A stretch of DNA of 64,000 nt. It comes from Rutstroemia sp. NJR-2017a BVV2. Taxonomy: Eukaryota > Ascomycota > Leotiomycetes > Helotiales > Rutstroemiaceae. The notes beneath the pieces were generated by a model. The model had not been told where the DNA came from, did not search any database, and worked only from the letters and a program-made list of their open reading frames with translations. The stretch is from assembly GCA_002946415.1 (NCBI GenBank), contig NJPS01000016.1, positions 1 to 64,000 of the forward strand. Direction: 5' to 3'. Below, piece by piece: positions 12,190 to 23,465 of the stretch (within the stretch, counting starts at the first letter, position 1; each line of letters starts with the position of its first letter). The translations under genes and the position numbers were made by a program.

Positions 12190-12843
12190 TAATAATTATT
12201 TTATTAATTTCGAATCAATATTTAATCTATATAAATAAATTAGAATTAATAAACCAAAAAAGAATTAGAATTAGTTTAGTTTTTTTTAACTTTAATTAGA
12301 AGTTAATTTAGAAGTTTAATTAGAATATTAAAACTAATTAGTTAATTTATAATAGTGAATTAATTGGAATAATTAAAAAAATTAAGTTAGTAAATAAAAA
12401 AATTTAAAAAAATTAAGAATTTATTATTTTCTTGGATAATCAAATTATTTTATAAAGATTAAAATTATTTAATAATAAATCTAAATAAAACTAAATAATA
12501 TTAATTTATAAAGTTAATTAAAAAATAATTGAAAAAAAAAATCTAAAATCAAACTAGTTTAAATTCTAAGTTATTTCGAGATATTAAATAACGAAAAAAT
12601 AGATTTATTAATTAAATTAGAAACGAAAATAGATTTCTTAATTAATATAATTATTTTTAACTATTTAGAAATTTAAATTAAGTAAATAAAAAATCAGAAA
12701 TAATTTTTATATTTTCTCAAAATTTTAGAAATTATTTCGCTTAATTTAATTAATTATTTAAAATTTTTTAAACTTTCTTTTCGAAATCGAATCTAAATCT
12801 CAAAATCGATTAAAAGAATTATTATTAATATCTTTTATTAGTT
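12190..12843 (+). mobile_element. LINE copy D, left piece (RNase H region), interrupted by copy B
   Basis: It aligns by eye with copy A from about 8490 to 9130, for example through the RNase H segment. Nearly every remaining G/C is converted to A/T and no open frame remains. The match starts only near 12190, so D is 5'-truncated. It breaks off at 12843 and resumes at 18667, after copy B. It is more decayed than B, consistent with being the older copy. Confidence 0.72.
12833..12843. repeat. Target-site duplication, left copy (11 bp)
   Basis: TTTTATTAGTT immediately precedes the (AATC)n tail of copy B (seen as AATTGATTG... on this strand). The identical 11 bp occurs at 18667-18677, just beyond B's 5' end. 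The bases outside the repeat differ (C on the left, A on the right). Confidence 0.8.
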
Positions 12844-15800
12844 AATTGATTGATTGATTGATTGATTTATTATTTTAACAACCTTTTTGAGTCTAAGATT
12901 ATAGTAGGTCAGCTAGCAGCTAAAGGCCGCTAGCAGCTAAATATAAATAGTGTTTAAATATATTTTTAAGCTAAATAGTATCAAGAGATAGTAAGGAACT
13001 AGTTCTAGTAAATGAAAATAACTAAAATAATGAAAATATCAATTTGATAAAAATGAAAATAAAATCATTCCAATTTAAATATCCAATCTAATCCTCAACT
13101 AGCTCTCGAGCTAGATGATATTTTCGGATACAAATTTTTATCTCGTTTAAATAAGCGATACTAGCTTCGATTCTGGAGATAGTATTAAGAAGAAATAGAA
13201 GTAATAAATAATTTGTAACTAATTTATCTTTTAGCTTACTCTGAGCTAAACTAAAATGAAAACAACTTAAAAGTAAGTATTCAGAGATCTCTTTTGCTCC
13301 ATAAATATATTTATTAGTACTAATATATCCTAATAAATATAAATATGATTTTAAATAACTATATCTAATTTTCAACTAGAAGAAGATACTAATAATAGCT
13401 CTTTTAGTCGAATTTGGGATTTAGATATGATTTCGAGAAATAAATTTAAAAATTTTTAAATAACTAATCGAGCTAAACAAGCTAGTTTCCGATATAGTTT
13501 CCAAAGTTTTTAAAAGAGATTCTGATTACTTCTAATTTTTAATTTACTTAATTTGAATTCCTAAATAATTGAGACTAGTTATTTAGATTACTAGATCTAT
13601 TTTAGTCTCCAATTTAATTAGTAGATCCACTTTTTCGTTATTTAGTATCTCGAAATAGTCTAGAATCTAAACTAATTTGATTTTAGCTTCTTTTCTAACT
13701 ATTTCTCGGCTAGCTTCATATACTAGTACTACTTGATTTTGCTCTAGTTTATCACTAAGTAATTTTAACCTTTATAAAGTAATTTGATTATCTAAGAAAA
13801 TAGTGAATTTTTGATCTTTTTGAGCTATTTTGCTTACTAGCTTAATTCCTTCGACTATTCTGGTTAGTTCGCTATTATAAACTAGCTGATTAGTTCTAAT
13901 ATTCCAGCTAGATCCCTAAATTAGCTCCTAGTTAGAATTAAAAAGAACTAGATCGATTCTAATTCTTTTTTAATCTATTAGTTCTGATTTATCTATATAA
14001 ATTAAGTATTGGTTCGGGGCTAGCAAAATAACTAAGTTTTTATAATTTTCAACTTCTAATTCTTTAGATAATTTACTAATTTCAACCGAATAAAGAATAG
14101 TTACTTAAGATAGAAATTTAAAAGAACTAATTAATTCCAAATACTGAAAGTGAACTAATAAATATATTAAATATCTAATTCGCTTTATTTAAATTATTTT
14201 AGCTAGTTCTTTTTGAGTTGGTACTGAATAATCCTAGAACTAATTATTAGTTTTCGATTTAGCTTAAATTTCTTTGAAAATTGAATGATTTTCAACTATT
14301 TTAAAAATTCTAAATATATATTAATAACTAATAGTATTTAAACAAGTTTAGAAAGATACTAATATAGTTTCTACTTTTATAGAAACTATTAGATTAATTC
14401 TAAATACTTCAAGAATTTTCCGAAAAACTAAATTTTGTAAATATTGGAATTAAGTTTTAAATTTAATTTATTCTTTCTACTATATAAGGAATTTATAATC
14501 TGAGATACTAGTAATATAAGTAATATATAATTAATATATTACCAAAGATGAAAGTCCATTTTCGATATTAACTAGTTAATTAGCTCTCAAAAAAGCTGAT
14601 TTAGTTTAACTAATTCTAATTAAGATATATTAGTTAAAGTTTAAAATATTATCAAATTAGATATCTAGTTATTTCACTACTTTTGAGAGTTATATTAATT
14701 GATTATTCGATAAATTAACTGAATTAGTTTCAATAGTTCTTTGTTTACTTTCGAAAAAATAAATTAACTTTGTTTTTATTAAATCGAATTCGATATTATT
14801 AGTTTCTCTTAAAATATATAATTTACTAACTTCTCTTTCTAAGATCTTATAGTTCTTTTTGAAACTAATTGAGTTAGTAGCTAGTACGATATCATCTATA
14901 TATAATCAGATTGAGATAGAAATCGATAGAAAAAGCTTTTTAATATAAATTAAAAAGAGAATTAATAAAATTGAACTATTCTAAGAGATATTAGTTAAAA
15001 TAGATTGAAATTGCTTAATTTGGTTATCGAAATTTAAATAAAGTAGTTAGTATTCCAAAAAGTAACTAATTCAAATAATTAAGCTAATTAGTAATTTTAA
15101 TCTTTTTAAAATAACTAATAACTGGTTTTTTGAGATATAGTTAAAAACTCTTTTAATATCCAAAAATAAAATCGATATTTTATATCCTTTTAAATAATTT
15201 TCTTGAACCTTATTTACTAATAATAATCCGATATTGATAATTGATTTTTTAAATTTTCTACTAATTTGGGAGTTATATAGCAAACTAGTTGTTTTAACTA
15301 AATAATCTAGTTTTTTTGTTAGTATTCTCTTATTTATTTTATCTAAATAGTTAAGAAATAAGATTACTTTATAAGTTTTTGAAACTAAATAGTTAGATTT
15401 AACTAGTTTTTTGAAAATAGTTCTAGTTACTTATCTCTAGTATCGAGAATAATATCCAAAATCGATTAGATAAACAAAAACTTTATAAAATATCTTAGAA
15501 ATAGTTAAATAAGTTTTATTGATAATTTCTTGAATAATTATATTAAATCTTAGTATTTTCCCTTTGATTTTAGTTGAGCAAGCTAGTACTAATTCGGTAT
15601 TAGTTAGTTTAAGCCAACTTCAATTTATTATTTTATACTCTTCCCAATTAGGACTAGTCGAACTAAGAGATTGGGGAAAAAGAGTAGTTCTCAAAATAGC
15701 TTCTTTCTTTTTAAAACTAGTTTTATTTAAAATTGCTAAAAGAGATCAATTTGAATAAGATTTAGTATAATTAAAAGTTTTAAATATTAATTTAGAATTA

Positions 15801-18666
15801 TTATTTTCAAGAAAAGTATTCTAATAATTCTTTTTAGCTAGTTTTATCTTCAAAAAGTACTAATTCCGAATTAATCGATACTATTTTTAATAAAAACCTT
15901 AACTAATTTAGTTATTTTGGATTTTTAATTTTCTCTGAATTAGTAATATCGATTTCTTTAACTCTTTTAGTTCTAGAATCTACTAAGATTTTATTTTTAG
16001 ATTAGGTTTAATCTTGGAAATAGTTTTACTAATTATTAGCTAAACTAATAAAGATAGTTCCGAACTAATCAATTCTAGATAATTTTATATAACTTTATCT
16101 AATTTCAAGTTTAACTAAGTAAAATTAGAAAAAGAACTAGTTAGAATAATCAATTCTTTTATAATTTTGATTAAATAATCTGAAAATAGCTCTTAATCTA
16201 CTAATTTGATATTAAAATAAGTACTAACTACTTTTAGTTTATTTAGAGATACTAGCTCCCTTTTTTCTTTCATAATAAATAAAATTAATAAATAATCAAA
16301 TTCCAAATTAACTAATATTTGTTAGTTATCAATATATTTAACTAATACTTATATAGCTAATATAAAATCTAAAACTGATTTATTAGCTTCTCTAAAAAAT
16401 ATAATAATCTTAGATTTATTAATTAGTTCTAAGTTTTATTTCTTAATCTATCAAACTAGCTTAGTACTAGTTTAATTACTTCGATTATTTAGATTTCATT
16501 AAAGATAATAAAGATTAAAATTACTCAAAATAAATAAATTAGTTGAAATAGTTCTAAATAATAAACTTCTTTCTATTATTTTAGTTGAAATTCCTTCGAT
16601 TTAGTTAGTTTCGTTATAAATATTAACTAGTTCAAATATATTATTTTCTTTAGCTACTAATAGAACTAGTAAATCAAGATCGATATTTAAAGGAACTAGT
16701 ATAATACTAAATATATAGATCTTCGAGATATAAATAAATATTCGAGATTTAATTTCTATAATAGTTGAAAGAATTTAATTGAAACTATTATAAGAAATCG
16801 ATTAATTATTTAAATAATCTAGATTTTTACTTATAATCCAAAGCTTTTGGATTAATAATAAATCGATTTTTAATTTAATAGCTAACTATAATACTAATTC
16901 AATTATAATTGAATTTCGATTTAGATTTATTTAGAGAATTCAAATATTTATATTAATTATAAATTAGTTCCTTTAATAGTTTTATATATTTCATATTCTT
17001 TAGAAATAGAAATATAATTATTTTTGTAGTTAATATATTTTAGTATTAAATAAAAATATTTTTAGCTATTTTGATTATAAATCAAATAATAATATTAGCT
17101 AGTAATATAAGGTTTATTATAGAAATTATATTTGATCCTTTTTCAACAAAATTTAGCTAAATATCTAAATCCTTGGTATTTAATATACTAAATAGATCTA
17201 GAAATAGTAAAAAGCTTTTCAGTTTTAATATTAATTCTAGTTATCTAAATTCGGTTTCTTATATATCTCTCAACTTCTGTTTTAGTAATAAAGAATATTA
17301 CTATTGATCTTTCTTATTTAATAATTCGATTTTCTACTAAAGATAACCAATATAATATATTAATTAGTTTTAAATTTAGATTAGAATTAAAAGTTTTTAG
17401 TTTATCTAATATTAGCTCTATTCTATAAAGTATATTAAAATTCTAAATTAGGATATTATAGAATACTACTTTATATTAAGATTCATCTTTTAAATATAAT
17501 TTAAAAATAATTAAATATTCTTAAATAACTCTTTTCTTAAATAGAAAATCGGAAGTAAAAGAAGTAATTATAATAATTACTAAATTCTTCTTATTACTAG
17601 TAGTAGTAATCAAAGAGATTATTAATTCTTTAATATTTTTATCTAAGAAGACTTTATTAATAATATTTTATAAAGCTAATACTAAAAAAAGGATATCAAG
17701 ATCCCAAACTAAAATTATTCGATTTTGAACTTTAGCTTTTTTAATAGTTTTGTTAATATTAATCCAATTTCCAGAATTACTATTATTATCTATTAATACT
17801 ACTAAAGCAAAAGAGGATCCAGAAAATAATTTAACTAAAGAAATAATCGAAATAGTAGTAATAATAATTAAATTAGATTGGATTTGAAAAGGATTTTTAA
17901 AAATTATAATATTAGCTTTATTAGTAGTACTAGCTATTTTTGTTTTAACTTCGATTTTTTATATAGTATATTCCAAATTATTAATCTAAAAAACTAATTA
18001 ATTAATAACTTTTTGTAACTTTCCTAATTTAATATATTCTCTAAATATCTCGATTAAATCGAGAATTTGAGTTTGTTTATTATATAATTTAGTAACCAAA
18101 TATACTTCAACTAATAAATTATATATCTAGAGAATTTTAATGTTAACTAAATCTAGAGTAATTAGTTCAATAATAAAGAAATAGATAGTTTTGTTTAGTT
18201 TGGAAAAAGTAAAGAAATTAACTTGTTTCGGAAAATAATAAATATTTCTACTAGATCTAATAATAATATTTATAGTAATATTAAGTAAATCTAAATTGAA
18301 AATCTTATTTAGATTAGATATATCCAAGTTTGGATTGAAAATCGAAATAGTTAATAATATAGAATTATTATTTATTTTTATATCGATATTAATAAAAAGA
18401 GAGAATCGAATAATAATATTACTAACTAGTTCAGAAATATATTGATAAATTGGGGTTAAAGAAAGTTCGATTTAAATAGAATTTTGGGAGATTAAAATTC
18501 TCAAATCTACTATTTTAGCTATAATAATAATATCTTGATAACTAGTAGATATATTACTAAGTAGATTAGTAGATTCGATCTATAGAAGTATATATAATCA
18601 GATTTTATATTAGGTTTAATAATTTTGAATTCGGAATTGTTTTTTTAAATAAGTTTATTTATTCTA
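12844..18666 (-). mobile_element. Non-LTR retrotransposon (Tad/jockey-like LINE), copy B, inserted into copy D
   Basis: A 5.8-kb element on the minus strand, collinear with copy A: the ORF2 C-terminus is at 13375-13088, RT at about 15400-14500, and ORF1 at about 17100-18400. It ends in the same (AATC)n tail (12844-12870 on this strand) and reaches about 450 bp further 5' than copy A. It is bounded by an exact 11-bp target-site duplication and sits inside copy D, so it is a complete insertion event. It is strongly AT-shifted with many stop codons. Confidence 0.87.
13088..17100 (-). pseudogene. LINE copy B ORF2, RIP-degraded
   Basis: Reads from right to left in one register at least from 15283 to the stop at 13088. 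The RT box YIDD is still intact here (near 14902-14890), unlike in copy A. The RNase H box reads YIDKS, so its Asp is kept but Gly is lost, again different from A. The PQG motif is broken by TAG near 14975. Copies A and B therefore acquired their damage independently. The upstream limit is approximate; the endonuclease part lies at about 16000-16900. Confidence 0.78.
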
Positions 18667-18677
18667 TTTTATTAGTT
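18667..18677. repeat. Target-site duplication, right copy (11 bp)
   Basis: TTTTATTAGTT, identical to 12833-12843. It is followed by GAAAATTAG, the direct continuation of copy D as judged from copy A (CTAGTTGAAAATCAG near 9131-9145). Confidence 0.8.
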
Positions 18678-19182
18678 GAAAATTAGATATAACTATTTAA
18701 AATTATATTTATATTTATTAAAATATACTAGTAATAATAAATATATTTATAGAATTAAAGAGATTTCTAAATATTTATTTTTAATCTATTCTCTTTTTAG
18801 TTTAACTTGAAATAAGCTAAAAGATAAATTAGTTATAAATTATTTATTATTTTTATTCTTTTTTAATACTAGTTCTAGAATCGAAGTTAGTATTAGTTAT
18901 TTAAACAAAATAAATATTTATACTCGAAAATATTATTTAGTTTGCAAGCTAGAAAATAATTAAATTAGAATTTTCTTAGATTTATTAAATTTTCATTTTT
19001 CTTTTATTTTATTTTCATTATCTAGCATTAGTTTCTTGTTATCTTTTAATATTATTTAGTTTAAAAATATATTTAAAAATACTATTACTACTTAACTACT
19101 AGTTATTAGCTACTAACCAATTTACTATAGTTTTAAATTTAAAAAGATTATTAAAAAAAGAAAAAAAAAAGAAAAAAAAAAT
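18678..19182 (+). mobile_element. LINE copy D, right piece (3' end with A-rich tail)
   Basis: It aligns with copy A from about 9138 to 9635: the ORF2 C-terminal region, then the 3' UTR. It ends in an A-rich stretch (about 19141-19182) rather than the (AATC)n tail of A and B. With 12190-12843 it forms one element split by copy B. The end of the AT-rich block, about 150 bp further right, is the last repeat DNA before the genes begin. Confidence 0.72.
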
Positions 19183-19333
19183 TATAATATTATTTCATTT
19201 CTTAAAATAAAATTATATTAATTATATAATTATAAATTATATTGTGATTTCAAAATATTATATAATAACTTCTAGACTTTATATTACAGTAATTCATAAT
19301 ATGATTTCACTATATTTAACTATTTTGAAATAT

Positions 19334-19927
19334 TTACTTGAATTTATATTTTTTAAGATCTTTGAATCTAGACGAAACAAAAACTCTTGCCGGATCATTA
19401 TGCAAGCTCTGAACTCCCAAATCCTTCATACCAAGTTTCTCCATCACTCTGCAGCTTGCCCTGTTATCCTTTCCCCCTACTATTCCAAATACAATATCAA
19501 GTCCTTGTTTTCTGTGAACATAGTCCAAGAAACACTGCGCGCTCTCTGTGGCATAACCCATACCATTCATCTCCGGAATCATGGCGAATCCAATGTCGGG
19601 TATATCGAATGCTCCATCGTCAAGACTTTTCGTCAAACCAACAGAACCAATTGGAATTGCTTCTGAAAATGGTGTACTTAGTGAAGTCTTGACAGAAACC
19701 AAGAATTGCCCATATCCGTTTTGTTCGTGTTCTGCTATGAAACGATTGCTGATCCTCTCTCGAGCCTTCTCTACATTCACGATCTCCGTTTGTCCTTCGC
19801 TGCTAATGAACAGCGGACTGTTGTAAAGGGTGACCAGAAAAGCATGGTGTTTTTGATTGTTTGGATCAAAATAACTTAGAACGAGGCGTGGGGTTTCAAG
19901 GTAGAAATTAAGATCAATAGTTTCCAT
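19334..19927 (-). CDS. GNAT-family N-acetyltransferase (RimJ/RimL-like)
   Basis: Single-exon gene of 197 aa. The N-terminus (TPRLVLSYFD) is typical of the Acetyltransf_3/RimJ group. The acetyl-CoA-binding motif A is seen as IGFAMIPEMNGMGYATESAQ (about residues 111-130), and motif B-like sequence NRASCRVMEKLGM follows at about 154-166. The family transfers acetyl groups from acetyl-CoA to small molecules or protein N-termini; the substrate cannot be told here. No targeting signal is seen. The stop codon lies right at the edge of the AT-rich repeat block, and the last residues (KKYKFK) are encoded by AT-rich DNA, so the 3' end may have been reshaped by the neighbouring repeats. The frame is otherwise intact. 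Confident on family, not on function. Confidence 0.82.
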   Translation of the reverse strand: METIDLNFYLETPRLVLSYFDPNNQKHHAFLVTLYNSPLFISSEGQTEIVNVEKARERISNRFIAEHEQNGYGQFLVSVKTSLSTPFSEAIPIGSVGLTKSLDDGAFDIPDIGFAMIPEMNGMGYATESAQCFLDYVHRKQGLDIVFGIVGGKDNRASCRVMEKLGMKDLGVQSLHNDPARVFVSSRFKDLKKYKFK

Positions 19928-20452
19928 TGGGACTCTGGGCTGGTAACAAGAATATAGAAGGTGATTTGAAAAATTCTGTATATAAAATGGTTATTGTTGT
20001 GCTAAGGTTTTATCCTTGAGAGCGATTAAACAAACTTTTATTATTTGTAACAAGCGGGGTAGTATTCAGTGTAAGGGAGTTGGGAGTGTATTACCTAAGT
20101 ATGATGACTTGGCCTTTTCTTAGGGCTCGTTTATATCGGCGCTGAGCTTTGTTTACGTCGGCGCCTGTACGTCGGCGCTGGGAGCTGGGAAGGCCGCTGG
20201 GACCTAGGAGCCGGGCGTACGGGCAGCTAGGAGTTGAGAGCTAGAAGGTAGAAGGTAGAAGGTAGAAGGTAGAAGGTAGAAGATAATCGTGGGTGCTACA
20301 CTTAATGCTTGAATCATGCCAGCATGAGATTAAATAATTCTTATAATTTTCAGTAATTCTCAAATAGATACTTTACTTGGGGTGGACACTTCGCTTGAAC
20401 CAATTGGAAAGCAATACTTTTCGTAGAAGTATATTATAATGCCGACGATTAA
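19928..20452. other. Intergenic spacer with short tandem repeats
   Basis: No gene seen. Contains three spaced TCGGCGC words (about 20150-20200) and a 7-bp tandem repeat, AGAAGGT x 6 (20243-20284). It probably holds the GNAT promoter (right of 19928) and the SPB1 3' UTR/terminator. Confidence 0.6.
20243..20284. repeat. Heptanucleotide tandem repeat (AGAAGGT)6
   Basis: Five perfect units plus one variant unit (AGAAGAT), 42 bp in all. A polymorphic minisatellite-like site in the spacer between the GNAT gene and SPB1. Confidence 0.85.
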
Positions 20453-23065
20453 TCACTTTCTCTTTTTAGCTGCTCTCTTCTCACCCCTTACATCCTTCTT
20501 TAATCTTGCATCTACAATCTTATATTTGCCCTTGACACCCCTTGGTCGCCCGGATATTCCCCGGTTACCACCTCTGGCAACGACAACCTTGACACTCTGT
20601 TTTGGTTTCTTCTTGGCAGCCTTGCTCATAAGCTTCGCTATGCTATTCGCCTTCTCCTTCTCCGTCATCCCCTCCTCATCAGCTAGCAATGCACTCTTCT
20701 TCCTTAATTTCTCTAGTCTCTGTGCGGCCTTGAACTTCTTTCTGTCTTTGGCTTCGCGAACCTTCTTGATGGGACGAGCATTTAGAGCCCGCAGTTTTTC
20801 TTTGATGGCCGCAGCTGCGGCTGCGGAGATCGGGCGATGAGGCTTGTCGTGCTTCTTTTCATCGTCGAGGAACCAGTCCGGTAGGCCGTCCCTATCCTTG
20901 AAAGCGTATTTGTTGAAGCCCTCGTCCGCGAGATCATACATTGATTTTTGACCAGTTGCAATTTGCTGAGCGAGAGTCATGGCCTCAGCTGTGATGATGT
21001 CGATATCTATTGAGCGTTAGTAAGACAAAGATACCAGGTGCATAGTAGATGTTAATACCTAATCTCCCGTCTCTCCTTGGCTCCTCATCCTCCCACTGTG
21101 TTTCGCCGTTTCTATGCTTTACAATCTCAAATCCATCCTCATCATCGCTACTATCTTCTTGTGCTAGAGTCTCGTCGGCGCCTTCTTTGGATGCATTGTC
21201 AGCTATGGTTTCGGCGTCTCTGTCTTTCATGATTTGGTCAAGCTCATCTAGATTTGCTTGAATATCTTTGTCATCTTCTTCTGCTTCCTCCTCGGACTCC
21301 TCTTCCGGTATACCTCCAATGTCTTTGAAAATGTCCTGATCAAAGAACTGTGACGCTCTTTTCGATAACCCACCAGCTTTCTTGCCAGATCGATCCAAAT
21401 CGGTGAGGAGAGATTGTTTTGAGCCATCCTCATCTTGGGCGGCCTCATCTTCGTCACTGCTGTCTTCCTCCAAATCCTCGTCATCACTTTGATTTTCCCC
21501 GGCCGAAAATCCTTCCCAGTCGCCATCTTCATGTTCCTTTCTAGCCTTCTTGGCACGGAATTTTGCGTCGGCATCGGACTTTCGTTCCTGATACTGTTCG
21601 TACATAGAATCCAACTCTCTATCAAGGCGATCCTGCTCATCATCACTCTCATCAGTTTCTTCAGAGCCGACCCCGCTGTCATGATCCTTTTTATCTGACT
21701 CTTTCAAGATAGCCATCTTTCCTCTCGCAATCTTGTCTGCGGCACCTGACTTGTCGATCGATTTGAGCCCAAACATAGCTCCTTCGCCATTCGGACCAGC
21801 TTGTTCCAATCCGATATCTGTTGGCGCTGTCATGTGTAATTGCAATCGTACAATCTCTCTCTGCTTCTTTTCGTTTTCCTTCCTCTTTTCACGCTTCTTG
21901 CGGGCACTCTCCTTCTCACTGAGAGCTTGCAGTTCCTCTTGAATCTTTAATTCTTCATCCATATCTTCCACCTCAGCGACTTCCTCTGGTTCCTGCTTTG
22001 TTGTTTTCTTAGAGGCAAACCCAAACTTTTCTCGCACCTTTAATCGCCATCGAAGGAGATTTCGAAATTCTTTCCGTCCAAGTACTCTCAAGTCGGCACA
22101 ACAATCCCGGATTTCCTTGGTGGTCTCTGGAAGTTTATCTAGAGCTGCGAGGGCTACATCGCCGTTTGGAGGCTGCTCGAAACTCAGCCTATTCATGCTA
22201 CCAAGTATCGCGATAGGGTCTGTTGTCTGAATGAACTCGCTCGCGGGAATTTCCTTGAACTGTGTCATGTTTCCATCCTCATAACCATCTCTCTTTCTCT
22301 TCTTGACCTCAGGGTTGAAGACTTTAGCTTCGTTATTTGGCGTAGGATCAGAAAGCTCAGCAAAGACTGATCGAGGGTCAAGGAACTTTGGATCGATGCG
22401 CTTTGGTGCTTTGAATCCTTGACATACAACGAAAATTTCCGCAGAGACATTCCTGGACGAAGGAGGCTTGGTTGCTTCGACCTTGGTGAATAGTTGGTTG
22501 AAAACCCAGAGCAGACTGTTATAGTCTTTGGATCTAAAGACCTTCGTCACGAAAGTACCACCCTCTGCAAGAAATTCTGTAGCAAGTTTCATCGATTGGA
22601 GAGCTAGTTCAGCCTGGTTAAAAGAGTCCTGAACCCAAGCAGTACCGACATTTGGTGCACCATCATGCAAAACTGTATCTGCCTTCCAAGTCTTGAGATG
22701 CGATCGAATCGTAGCGCGGCATTTTTCCGTAGTAATATCGCTCTGGAAAGTAATAACTCGAGGGATTGCTTTGATGGGAGACAGATCTACACCAACAATA
22801 AGACTGCTTGCTGGCATAGTCTCTGCTGCGACCTGGCACCATGACTGCAACTGTATTAGAGATATGTCCAGAGTATCAAGAACAAATTAGAACTTACACC
22901 AGGTGCGGCGCAAAGATCTAACAAAACCTTGCTCTTCTCCAAAAATCCATACTTTTTGTTCAGTTGAATCAATTTGAAGGCGGCTCTGGCGCGGTAACCC
23001 TTTTCTTTAGCCAACTTATACCACTTGTCCAGCCGACCTTTTCCATGTTTCTTCTGAATACCCAT
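20453..23065 (-). CDS. SPB1: Spb1, AdoMet-dependent rRNA 2'-O-ribose methyltransferase
   Basis: Nucleolar methyltransferase of 60S assembly; by family it methylates the A-loop guanosine of 25S rRNA. Three exons: 23065-22898, 22844-21059, 21006-20453 (835 aa). Introns 22845-22897 and 21007-21058, the latter with branch TACTAAC. FtsJ domain at residues 1-210: K31 in RARAAFK, SAM motif DLCAAPG (50-56), D117 in LHDGAPN, K157 in FVTKVF, the K-D-K-E type catalytic set. A central conserved Spb1 region is followed by long acidic Ser/Asp/Glu stretches (about residues 430-600) and a basic C-terminus (KRAAKKRK), usual for Spb1. Intron 1 interrupts the SAM motif; a second AG 6 nt upstream of the chosen acceptor would add Leu-Gln. 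The chosen acceptor gives the conserved APGSWCQVA. Divergent from CDT2. Confidence 0.95.
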
Positions 23066-23465
23066 TGTGCAAGGTCAATTGAATGACACGGTATCGATGG
23101 TATGTACTGTCTGCAGACCTCGAAGAATATTTTATCGCCCTCAGCACGGAGATTTTTTACTACGAGTATTTTGCGAAAAGAAAAAGTTATCTCCACGTGA
23201 TAAGCTGATAAGCTCCGTAAAATTATCCGTGCACGCCGTGCTTCCTGCAAGAACGCCACGAACGCCTCGAACGCGAGCACGGATCAAATTTAAAGTGGTG
23301 GCACGCGAGAATTATGAAAGTTCGCGTTTTTTGGTGCTCGAAAGTCTTTACTGTACGCCTTTGACGTTTCCAGCTCTTCAGAATACCAGGCTACAATCTG
23401 TCGTCACTTATACGTCTTGGCTGTTGTCTCCAAATGAGATATCGGATGCTACCCCCCTGGTCCAC
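23066..23465. promoter_or_regulatory. Divergent promoter region, SPB1 / CDT2-like gene
   Basis: A 400-bp gap between the SPB1 start codon (23065, minus) and the most likely CDT2-like start (23466, plus). Both promoters must lie here or overlap the 5' ends. The plus-strand frame of the CDT2-like gene stays open upstream to 23067, so a longer N-terminus is not excluded. No clear TATA box or named site was recognised. Confidence 0.5.

Noticed and set aside
20453..23065. Long acidic open frames on both strands inside SPB1
   Set aside because: They mirror the Ser/Asp/Glu-rich linker of Spb1 in other frames.
23067..23465. In-frame extension of the Cdt2-like gene to an ATG at 23067
   Set aside because: The translated stretch is Arg/Thr-rich without family similarity and would start 1 bp from the SPB1 start codon. 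I use 23466, while noting that the start is not certain.
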